Origin: a virus
Strand: one strand, 5' to 3'
IMG/VR virus record: IMGVR_UViG_3300028864_000019
Location: 47,870 to 111,869 of that record
DNA length: 64,000 nucleotides
The stretch's first letter is position 1. Each line of letters starts with the position of its first letter. The notes under the pieces were generated by a model. That model searched no databases. It was not told the origin of the DNA and worked only from the letters and a program-made list of their open reading frames with translations. Shown here in pieces: positions 31,435-38,889 of this stretch. Position numbers and translations under genes: made by a program.

Positions 31435-32604
31435 ATGGCATATGAACAAATATCAATGTTAATGGATAATACAAAACAATTAAATAACGTAAACTATACT
31501 TATAAATCATCGGCACTTATAGAAAGCTCTTATGAATTAACAATTACAGAACAAAGAATAATCGCATTAGGATGTAAAAAATTACAGCCAATATATATAG
31601 AAAACAGACTAACACCGAATGATTTACAAAAAGTTTTAGGAGCAATGAAATTCAGTTTGATTGAAATATCTGTGTCGGAATACAGAGAAGAATATGGAAT
31701 TGTTGGTAATAAAGTATATGATTCAATACAAAATGCTACTGATGATTTATATGAAAAAGAAATAGTATATTTTGATGATAATGGTAAACTTTGCAAAAGA
31801 CGATGGATGTCATCGGTTAATTTTGATAGAAAAAATGGCAACGTACAAATAACCTTTAATATAGATCTTATTTTAGATTTATTAGTTTTTAACGGTAAAT
31901 TTGTTGCTTTGTTTTTTGATATGTCGCAAGATATAAAAAGTAAATATTCATTTCGTATGTATGAAATATTGAAAAATAGTGCTTATTTAGGAAAAATGAA
32001 AATTTCAGTCGAAGAATTTAAATTTAAGCTAAAGATAACGGATAAGTATACTGATTTTGCAGATTTAAATAAAAAGATAATAAAGCCCAATTTAGAAGTA
32101 ATAAATTTATATAGTGATATATCTCTAGAATATAAAACAATTAGGTCTGGAAGGAATGTAAAGTGGTTATGTTTTAATATAACTAAAAAAAGAAATACTA
32201 CTTTTTCAGTAGATAGCAAGTTTAAAGAAAAGATACCTTCGGCATTTAATGAAATTTCTACTGCATTAGAAAAATATAATTGTGAATTAACTTCTACTGA
32301 CGCACAAACATTATTCGATACAGCTATTGAAGTGACTAAAGAGAAATATCCAGATACAAATCCTGTTAATTACATTTTAGAAAAAATCAACTATATGGAT
32401 AGCTATATTACAAAAAAACCTATAGATAATATCATTGGATTCTTAAAAAACGCAATGGAAGAAGATTATGGATTAAAATCAATTGAAGTTCAACAAAAAC
32501 AAACTAAATTCAATAATTTTGAAGGAAGAGAATATAATTTTGATAAACTTGAAGCTGGGTTATTAGGATATGAAGAAGTTGCAATAGAAGATGTAACTAA
32601 ATAA
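31435..32604 (+). CDS. repB: RepB-type (Rep_3 family) replication initiator
   Basis: The start of the mature protein (YKSSALIESSYELTITEQRIIALGCKKLQP) is the classic opening of Rep_3/RepB initiators. The first winged helix covers about residues 20-140. The second (about 160-260) contains SKYSFRMYEILKNSAYLGKMKISVEEFKFKLKI...DFADLNKKIIKPNLEVINLYSDI, the motif of the DNA-binding half. The C-terminal 120 residues are less conserved. GAGGTG precedes ATG 31435. Iterons lie directly upstream and overlap its presumed promoter, so autoregulation is likely. Confidence 0.92.
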   Translation: MAYEQISMLMDNTKQLNNVNYTYKSSALIESSYELTITEQRIIALGCKKLQPIYIENRLTPNDLQKVLGAMKFSLIEISVSEYREEYGIVGNKVYDSIQNATDDLYEKEIVYFDDNGKLCKRRWMSSVNFDRKNGNVQITFNIDLILDLLVFNGKFVALFFDMSQDIKSKYSFRMYEILKNSAYLGKMKISVEEFKFKLKITDKYTDFADLNKKIIKPNLEVINLYSDISLEYKTIRSGRNVKWLCFNITKKRNTTFSVDSKFKEKIPSAFNEISTALEKYNCELTSTDAQTLFDTAIEVTKEKYPDTNPVNYILEKINYMDSYITKKPIDNIIGFLKNAMEEDYGLKSIEVQQKQTKFNNFEGREYNFDKLEAGLLGYEEVAIEDVTK

Positions 32605-32677
32605 CCCTTACATTAAATTCATTTACTTAAACGCCAAAATACGCCTCAAATTTAAGACTTGTCCTATCAAAGGTAAT

Positions 32678-32740
32678 AGTTGTTGTCTAAAATTAGAACG
32701 TCTTAGAGAGTCGAATAAGGGTAAATAAATCCTATATATA
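32678..32740 (+). repeat. GTTGTTGTCT spacer element, copy 2
   Basis: AGTTGTTGTCTAAAATTAGA is followed by ACGTCTTAGAGAGTCGAATA and AAGGG. The second half recurs near 35936-35960. It lies between the repB stop and its terminator. Confidence 0.4.
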
Positions 32741-32748
32741 GATATATG

Positions 32749-32782
32749 AGAATGTAGTAGAAATTATTACATTCTTTTTTTA
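32749..32782 (+). terminator. rho-independent terminator after repB
   Basis: AGAATGTAGTAG paired with TTATTACATTCT, then TTTTTT. Confidence 0.8.
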
Positions 32783-32820
32783 TGTTTTGAATTAAATTGA
32801 TAATTATATTATTTTAAAAC

Positions 32821-32867
32821 AAATTAATGTATAAATGATTGACAAATAACTTCAACAGGTTTAATAT
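32821..32867 (+). promoter_or_regulatory. sigma-A-type promoter with 15-bp element
   Basis: AAATTAATGTATAAA (32821-32835), TTGACA (32839-32844), 17 nt, TAATAT (32862-32867). Confidence 0.85.
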
Positions 32868-32892
32868 GGTAATTGAGGAAGGAGGGGAAAAT

Positions 32893-33870
32893 ATGGACGA
32901 AAATCTATTCGCAAAGATACCAACAATTTTATTCTATGAAATAATTGAAGATGAAATAACAGAAAGAAACAAATGCGTAAAAGAGAATAGTATCTTAACT
33001 AATATAAGAGATAGTAAGGTTCTACTAATACTATATCAATTATATATAAGAACAAATTATACTAATGAATGTGATACATCTGTCAGCAAGCTAATAAATA
33101 AATGCAACTATTTCAGTAATACTAAAACCAAAGATGAATTTAAATCTATATTAAATAATCTGTGCAATTTAAAATATATTAATACAAGTGATGATATAAA
33201 TAAATTAAAGCATAATGATTTAATAACATTTGGCACAAGTAAGTTAATTGATATGGATAGCTTTGTAATACTAGAACAAAAAGAATTAAATACAATAACT
33301 TCAAGTAGTACAAGTAATAAAGAAATATTAAATCTTTTAAAAGTATATTTATATCTCAAGTGCAAATGTAATAAAAGAAAAGATGGAGATAATATTCAAA
33401 AGGCTGGTGGAAGGGCACAAGTTGCTTATCCTAGCTATAATAACATAACTGAATATACATATACTAGTGAAAGCCATATAGTTGAATACATAACCAAACT
33501 TAAAGAGTTAGGGATGATAGAATATAGAAATCTAGGTAAAAAGTATCTTGAGAATGATCCTAATAAGAAAATAACTGATTGCACTAATTTATATGTTATA
33601 ACAAATTTAGTGCAGGGAGAATATGTTGATTTAGAATTTAAAGAAGGATTAAAACAACAAAGAAATTTTTATGAGAAAGATGGATATATAATAATTAATG
33701 ATAATAGCATAAATGATAAATCTATATATGGACGCAAAGGTTATTTAACTAAGAAACTAAATAATAATACTATAACAGAAAAAGAAATAAAAGAACTTGA
33801 ATTGATAGATACTGATATAGAAGAATATAAAACAAAATACAAACCTAAAAAAGAAAAGAAGAGAGAATAG
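32893..33870 (+). CDS. replication-initiator-like helix-turn-helix protein
   Basis: ATG 32893 follows GGAGGGG; the TTG at 32839 in the same frame is part of the -35 box and is rejected. The N-terminal segment (FAKIPTILFYEIIEDE...NSILTNIRDSKVLLILYQLYIRTN) resembles the start of RepA/DnaD-like initiators. A second HTH is near residues 190-215 (YTSESHIVEYITKLKELGMIEY). The C-terminus is basic (KTKYKPKKEKKRE). It shares this plan with 16612-17538. Replication or transcription control are both possible. Confidence 0.55.
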   Translation: MDENLFAKIPTILFYEIIEDEITERNKCVKENSILTNIRDSKVLLILYQLYIRTNYTNECDTSVSKLINKCNYFSNTKTKDEFKSILNNLCNLKYINTSDDINKLKHNDLITFGTSKLIDMDSFVILEQKELNTITSSSTSNKEILNLLKVYLYLKCKCNKRKDGDNIQKAGGRAQVAYPSYNNITEYTYTSESHIVEYITKLKELGMIEYRNLGKKYLENDPNKKITDCTNLYVITNLVQGEYVDLEFKEGLKQQRNFYEKDGYIIINDNSINDKSIYGRKGYLTKKLNNNTITEKEIKELELIDTDIEEYKTKYKPKKEKKRE

Positions 33871-33951
33871 TCTGGGCGACTTCCAAGGCGAACAGGAGAG
33901 TCTTACTAATTCTTATTATATATTTATTAGTTCTTATTACACCTCCATTGT

Positions 33952-34013
33952 AGTCTTGTCATAAGACTGTTACATTAAGGGTAAGCTTGAACTAATAGTC
34001 TTGTAATGAGACT
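33952..34013. repeat. pair of 17-bp inverted-repeat sites
   Basis: AGTCTTGTCATAAGACT (33952-33968) and AGTCTTGTAATGAGACT (33997-34013) lie 45 bp apart, just upstream of the promoter at 34060-34106. They look like twin operator sites; no T-run follows, so they are not terminators. Confidence 0.6.
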
Positions 34014-34059
34014 AGAATTGAATTCGGCTTGAGAAGTGTGATTAAATGGTGAATAAAAC

Positions 34060-34106
34060 AAATTAATATATAAAGTGTTGACAAATTAATAGAATTATGG
34101 TAAGAT
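34060..34106 (+). promoter_or_regulatory. sigma-A-type promoter with 15-bp element
   Basis: AAATTAATATATAAA (34060-34074), TTGACA (34078-34083), 17 nt, TAAGAT (34101-34106). Confidence 0.85.
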
Positions 34107-34156
34107 AATACTTGTAAGGAGGAAATAAGAAATTTAGTAATTCAACACATTTAAAT

Positions 34157-34171
34157 AAATTAATGTATAAA
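34157..34171 (+). repeat. 15-bp element in a leader next to a ribosome binding site
   Basis: AAATTAATGTATAAA is followed at once by AAGGTGGTG and the start at 34187. Confidence 0.7.
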
Positions 34172-34186
34172 AAGGTGGTGAAAGAT

Positions 34187-34351
34187 ATGAGTAATGTAAT
34201 AGAGTTTAAATCAAGAAGTAATGATATTATAGAAACGCACTTAATCAGGTTTTATCAATTAAAGGTTAAAAATTTCAGTGGAACTCTTGAAGATAATGAG
34301 ATAATAGAGTTTGATAAAGAGTGTGAATGGTTAAAAATACATATAGGTTAG
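34187..34351 (+). CDS. small hypothetical protein (54 aa)
   Basis: ATG 34187 with AAGGTGG. It begins MSNVIEFKSR, a start seen in many small Firmicute and phage proteins, and continues as two helices (HLIRFYQLKVKN, NEIIEFDKECEWL). Function unknown. It is the first gene after the promoter at 34060-34106 and so leads the operon with the HAD protein. Confidence 0.55.
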   Translation: MSNVIEFKSRSNDIIETHLIRFYQLKVKNFSGTLEDNEIIEFDKECEWLKIHIG

Positions 34352-34391
34352 TAGTAAATAATAAAATAATACAAACAAAGGAGATTAAAAA

Positions 34392-35000
34392 GTGAAAATA
34401 GTTATTGATATAGATAGTTCAACCATAGATACTTGCAGGAGTATAATAAACTTACATAACAAACTGTATGATAATAAAATTGAATATCAGGAAGATTATT
34501 CGTGGAATTTCTACCCCATGATAAAAACTATAGAAGAATTAAAGGAATTATTCAAGTTATTTGACCACAAAGATTTTTATAAAAGTGATACATTGGTTGT
34601 TTTTGACAAAGCTATTCAAGTTATAAATGGATTATCTATGCAGAATAAAGTGATTTTTTGTAGTAAACACGATATAGCTAGAAGACCTATAACGAGTAAA
34701 TGGATATATGAGATATTCCCAACTGCCAATTTAGAATTCACAGACACGTTTAATAAAAGTATAGTTGGAAAAGTTGATATAGTTATCGATGATAAACCTG
34801 AAGCACTTTTGAGTGTAGATGCTGATTATAAAATACTGTTTGGAACATATGACTGGAATAAAGACTACAATGGACTAAGAGCAAATAATTGGAAGGAAGT
34901 AGATAATATGATTAAAATAATAGAAAATACAACTAGAAATAACAAATTAAATGACAAAGTAATAAATAATAAAAGGATGGTAGGAGACAATGAAAGATAA
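34392..35000 (+). CDS. 5'(3')-deoxyribonucleotidase-like HAD protein
   Basis: HAD motif I is IDIDSST (residues 5-11, D6 and D8). Motif II is probably VIFCSKH (about 97-103). The late acidic motif is VDIVIDDKPEAL (about 135-146). This order and the roughly 200-residue size fit the NT5C/5'-nucleotidase branch that cleaves nucleoside monophosphates. The GT usually after the second Asp is replaced by SS, so activity is not certain. Its end overlaps the next gene by 11 nt. Confidence 0.65.
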   Translation: MKIVIDIDSSTIDTCRSIINLHNKLYDNKIEYQEDYSWNFYPMIKTIEELKELFKLFDHKDFYKSDTLVVFDKAIQVINGLSMQNKVIFCSKHDIARRPITSKWIYEIFPTANLEFTDTFNKSIVGKVDIVIDDKPEALLSVDADYKILFGTYDWNKDYNGLRANNWKEVDNMIKIIENTTRNNKLNDKVINNKRMVGDNER

Positions 35001-35208
35001 TTACGGTTGTACAAATGAGAAGTTTGCGAATGAATTTAGACAATACATAGATGGTTTTAACGATACATATGATAAGGACGAGCACTATAGCAATAATGAT
35101 AGAATTACTGAAGCGTTTCTAATTGGGGCTGATATAAGTGATTATAATTTGAGTAGATGGGACAAAGGTAAGTTAGCAAGATATAGAAATGATATGGATA
35201 AAAGATAA
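34990..35208 (+). CDS. small hypothetical protein (72 aa)
   Basis: Starts inside the end of the HAD gene, with AGGAG upstream. It is a charged helical protein (NEKFANEFRQYIDGFNDTYDKDEHYSNNDRITEAFLIGADI). No family recognised; probably co-translated. Confidence 0.5.
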   Translation: MKDNYGCTNEKFANEFRQYIDGFNDTYDKDEHYSNNDRITEAFLIGADISDYNLSRWDKGKLARYRNDMDKR

Positions 35209-35220
35209 TACATATTACAT

Positions 35221-35234
35221 AAATTAATACATAA
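35221..35234 (+). repeat. 15-bp-like element in a leader
   Basis: AAATTAATACATAA runs straight into AGGAGAG before ATG 35248. Confidence 0.65.
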
Positions 35235-35247
35235 AGGAGAGAATAAA

Positions 35248-35721
35248 ATGAATAAATACATAGGTACATATAGAATATCATGTGAGTTTGATAGAAGAAA
35301 TTTAGAACCAATAAAAGAAGATACATTTATAATTTGTGCTAGTAATGGACAAATATACAGAGTAAGTGATAATTTACTCGCTTATTATAAGCCAAAGCGA
35401 GGTAATTCAGAACAGTTTGCAACTAAACTAATAGATAAGGGAGTTAAAAGTGTTAATAATTGTTCTAGCGATGGAGATATGTTGATTTATTTTAGTGAAG
35501 ATAGTTTAGACATAGTTGCTGAAGAAGTAGGTGCTAGTACAAATGGTGCAGATATAAAACCAAGCAGTATAAAAAACCTTAGAAAATTAGATTGGTTCAA
35601 AAAGAATAAACAATATTATATAGATAAAGGATATTATAAAGAAAAAGAAGAATTGACCGAAGAAGAGAAAGAAGTTTATAGACAACGATTTGTAAATAAT
35701 ATTAATAAGAGTGTGGAGTAG
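35248..35721 (+). CDS. hypothetical protein (157 aa)
   Basis: The first 60 residues form a beta domain (IGTYRISCEFDRRNLEPIKEDTFIICASNGQIYRV). The last 50 are acidic helix (KEKEELTEEEKEVYRQRFVNNI). AAAGGAGAG precedes the ATG. No family recognised; it is the last gene before a 390-bp spacer. Confidence 0.55.
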   Translation: MNKYIGTYRISCEFDRRNLEPIKEDTFIICASNGQIYRVSDNLLAYYKPKRGNSEQFATKLIDKGVKSVNNCSSDGDMLIYFSEDSLDIVAEEVGASTNGADIKPSSIKNLRKLDWFKKNKQYYIDKGYYKEKEELTEEEKEVYRQRFVNNINKSVE

Positions 35722-36114
35722 TTAAAATTGTTCGATAGAAAGTCGATTACAGGCTTAAGATGAGGTTTTAGAGTAAATAAGGTACAAGTTGTCTAGTTAA
35801 GAATCTAAATCGAAATAAGGCATTATTTTTGAGTTTCTTGTAATAAACTTTAGATGCCGATGAAGAGTTAAAAATATGGGTTGGTTTTAATTTTAAAATG
35901 TAAGGTGATAAGTTCTTCGTTAAATTGTGTAGAACGTCTTAGAAAGTGGGAAGTCGAGTTTTTGTCGAAGAATGTGGATAAGGTATGATAATAGTAAAAG
36001 CATTAAGCATTATTATAAAACAAATTAATGTATAAAATAAAACCCGATATAATGCGTGTTTTATTGGGATTTTGAAATGAGATGGATAATAAAAAAATAA
36101 AGGAGAGTAAAATA
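35722..36114 (+). other. gene-free spacer before the CoiA-like gene
   Basis: No gene. It holds AAGTTGTCTAGTTAA (about 35787) and ACGTCTTAGAAAGT (about 35936), both resembling parts of the spacer after repB. AAATTAATGTATAAA lies at 36022-36036, and GATATAATG (about 36047-36055) could be a -10. It may encode a small structured RNA; nothing decisive is visible. Confidence 0.4.
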
Positions 36115-38685
36115 ATGGATAATATAAATATTTGGTTTGCCAGAAATAAAGATGGTGATATAGTTACAATAGACAAAGTTAATGAGGATAATAGATATGA
36201 AGAATATAAGTGTCCAATATGTGAAAGTAAACTTATTTCAAAATTAGGTGATATTAATAAACATCATTTTGCACATAAAGATGCTAGTAAATGTGATAGT
36301 GAGGCTCAAGTCCATTTCTTTGTTAAGAACGAATTAATAAAACAAGGATATGTTTTTAAAGTTAAATTAGATGATGAAATTAAAGAATTTGTCTGTAAAG
36401 AAGTTTTAATAGAACAATCTTATGAAACTGAATTTGGTACGTATAGACCTGATATAACTATAATAACTAAAAATGATGAAACTATTTACTTTGAAATAGC
36501 CAACACTAATAAAAAGAAAATAGAAGAGTATTTGGATATTTGGGTGAAACTCAATAATATAGTTGTTGAAGTTGAAACGAAAGAATTGATAGATGGAAAT
36601 ATAACTAATGAATTTAAAGCTTTATTCTATGAGGGGAAATGCTTTAATATCAGCAAAGACGAAAATGAATATTACGAACTAATAGGAAAAGTTAAATTAA
36701 ACAAATATAAATATCCAATAGAGCAAGTTAATAAACTAAGCTGGTTATGGAAAGATATTAATAGATATTTATTAGGAGAATTAGAAATATCTGAGTTAAG
36801 TGATTTGATACAAGCTATAGAAGATGAAGAATTAAGAGAAATAGTAGTTTCCATATTGAGAAAAAATAAATGTACAGGAATTATGGAAGATTATATTAAT
36901 TATAATGTGAATAATTTAAAAAATATTGAAATAAGTGAAAATTGCAATATTTCAGTAGATATTCCAACAAAATATTGTGATAAAATTTATGGATATTATG
37001 ATTTGAAATATCTACTAATCGACTATGATAAAACGTTCTACGATAGGGTTAAATTTTATTCTATAAATGAAATAAGTAAGAAAACATTAAAGAATATCGA
37101 AAGATATAAGAAATTTATAGCAGTAAGTAATATAATAAAGGAAAAATATATAGAAGACGAAATAAAAATAAGTTTCCATGAAGATTCAAATATATATCTA
37201 TTTTATTATACAACATTTATATCTAATATAAAAATGGATGATGAAATAGATGATATTGTGACTAATATTAAGAATGAAATAAACAAAGTAGATAAAAAAA
37301 AGATTAAAGCACAATTTGAATTCAATACATTATTAAATATGTGTAAGAATGGTGAGATAAGTTTGGAAGCCCTTGCAGATAATATAAAAAATAACAAATA
37401 TAAAGAATATGTTGAAACAACATTAAAAATTAATAAAAATATTTTAAATGATTATCTAGATTTTAATATAAAAAAACACACAGAAATTTTAAATAATATA
37501 AATAGTTCAATATCATTTAAAACAGAATTACCAAGATTAATTCATGATAGAATTTATGAATATTTTATTTTATCAGTGTATTGGGATGATTCTATTATTT
37601 TAAGTAATAAAATTATAAATTATGATACAAAAAATATATTATATGTATTAAACTATTTAAATGTATTTAATTACATTAAAGAAAAATATAATGAATATAC
37701 TATTAAATATACTTCTTGTCGTGATAATTTTGAATTATATAAAGATTCCATAAAGATATTTGATTATAGTTTAAAGGAAGATATTAAAAATATATATAAT
37801 AAAATAGATAAACAGATATATTCTAGGGATAATTACATTAAAGATATGCAAGTTTTATGTAATTATATAAATAATAACTACAAATGCATATGTGATGCAA
37901 ATCTAAATGATTATAATACATTATTGTCATTTACTTATTATTTTACAAATGACGTATGTAGGAAATATAGTTTAGGAATAGGAAGATGTGTAGATTATAA
38001 TTCAAATACAGAATATTATATAGATCATATAAACAGAATGATTAGAAATGACTATGATGAAATTGTATGTGAAGAAATAAATAAAATAGATTCTAATGTA
38101 AAAACCATACAATTAAATAATAGAGTATATTTAACATATGATACTGGATCGGTTATTACAGAAGATTATTTTGTATTTAATGAATATATTGAGGAAAATA
38201 CCTTAAATACAATAATAAATTTTTATTATGAAAATATAAAAATTTCAGAAAAATATAATAATATATTTAAAGATTATTATATAACATGTAAAAATATTAA
38301 AAATAATTATTCTATTATATTACTAAATAATGGAATAGAAATTTATTACAAAGAAGATTCAGTTTTTAAATCAGCTTATTTTAATATAGATTCTATAGAT
38401 AATATCATTAATAATAAAGAATTTAAATTAGCATTAATTGAAAATGTTGAAGATTTTGAAAATTATAATAAAATAAAAGAATTAGTAGATAATTTAAATC
38501 ATAAATATATTAAAGTTAATAAACAGTGGAGATTTAAATTCAATGTAAGACGTAATACTATAGATATATATGAATCTATATCTAACTTTTTTAACTCTAT
38601 ACAAATTAATGAAATTAAATTTCAAGATATAGAAAAGAAAATAAGTGATAAGATAAGAAATTATGTTTATAAGATGGAGGAGTAA
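36115..38685 (+). CDS. CoiA-like nuclease-domain protein with long C-terminal extension
   Basis: ATG 36115 with AAAGGAGAG is preferred to the ATG at 36082. Residues of about 1-65 match the CoiA zinc/beta domain: WFARNKDGDIV, CPICESKLISKLGD, HHFAHKDASKCD. The nuclease-like core follows (about 70-165): EAQVHFFVKNELIKQGY, YETEFGTYRPDITIIT, TIYFEIANT (D...E-x pattern). The remaining 690 residues are rich in N, I, Y and K and match nothing I know. CoiA family proteins act on DNA during competence; this phage form could be a DNA-processing factor. The DUF5659 gene follows at 1 nt. Confidence 0.65.
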   Translation: MDNINIWFARNKDGDIVTIDKVNEDNRYEEYKCPICESKLISKLGDINKHHFAHKDASKCDSEAQVHFFVKNELIKQGYVFKVKLDDEIKEFVCKEVLIEQSYETEFGTYRPDITIITKNDETIYFEIANTNKKKIEEYLDIWVKLNNIVVEVETKELIDGNITNEFKALFYEGKCFNISKDENEYYELIGKVKLNKYKYPIEQVNKLSWLWKDINRYLLGELEISELSDLIQAIEDEELREIVVSILRKNKCTGIMEDYINYNVNNLKNIEISENCNISVDIPTKYCDKIYGYYDLKYLLIDYDKTFYDRVKFYSINEISKKTLKNIERYKKFIAVSNIIKEKYIEDEIKISFHEDSNIYLFYYTTFISNIKMDDEIDDIVTNIKNEINKVDKKKIKAQFEFNTLLNMCKNGEISLEALADNIKNNKYKEYVETTLKINKNILNDYLDFNIKKHTEILNNINSSISFKTELPRLIHDRIYEYFILSVYWDDSIILSNKIINYDTKNILYVLNYLNVFNYIKEKYNEYTIKYTSCRDNFELYKDSIKIFDYSLKEDIKNIYNKIDKQIYSRDNYIKDMQVLCNYINNNYKCICDANLNDYNTLLSFTYYFTNDVCRKYSLGIGRCVDYNSNTEYYIDHINRMIRNDYDEIVCEEINKIDSNVKTIQLNNRVYLTYDTGSVITEDYFVFNEYIEENTLNTIINFYYENIKISEKYNNIFKDYYITCKNIKNNYSIILLNNGIEIYYKEDSVFKSAYFNIDSIDNIINNKEFKLALIENVEDFENYNKIKELVDNLNHKYIKVNKQWRFKFNVRRNTIDIYESISNFFNSIQINEIKFQDIEKKISDKIRNYVYKMEE

Positions 38686-38686
38686 T

Positions 38687-38848
38687 ATGGATATTCAAAA
38701 AATATTTAGTAAAAGAGTGGCAATCCAATTACTCAATATGGGAAATATAATACTATACACAGAGCAGAATAAAAAGTTCCCAAAACTTAAAGTATTCTGT
38801 TTTGTGAATACTAATAAATTAAACAATGATTGGAATTTGCTAAAATAA
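38687..38848 (+). CDS. DUF5659-like small protein (53 aa)
   Basis: The sequence IFSKRVAIQLLNMGNIILYTEQNKKFPKLKVFCFVNTNKL shows the DUF5659 pattern: S-x-x-hA-x-L-hxxG, N-x-xxPxxxVFxF. GGAGG precedes ATG 38687, one nt after the CoiA-like stop. Function unknown; 50320-50610 is a longer relative. Confidence 0.65.
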   Translation: MDIQKIFSKRVAIQLLNMGNIILYTEQNKKFPKLKVFCFVNTNKLNNDWNLLK

Positions 38849-38889
38849 ATATACAAAATTCAAATTATAATTCAAAGGAGACAAAATAT

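Noticed and set aside
32839-32892. Extended TTG start of the replication-like gene at 32893
   Set aside because: The TTG is the -35 box of a good promoter; the real ribosome binding site lies before ATG 32893.
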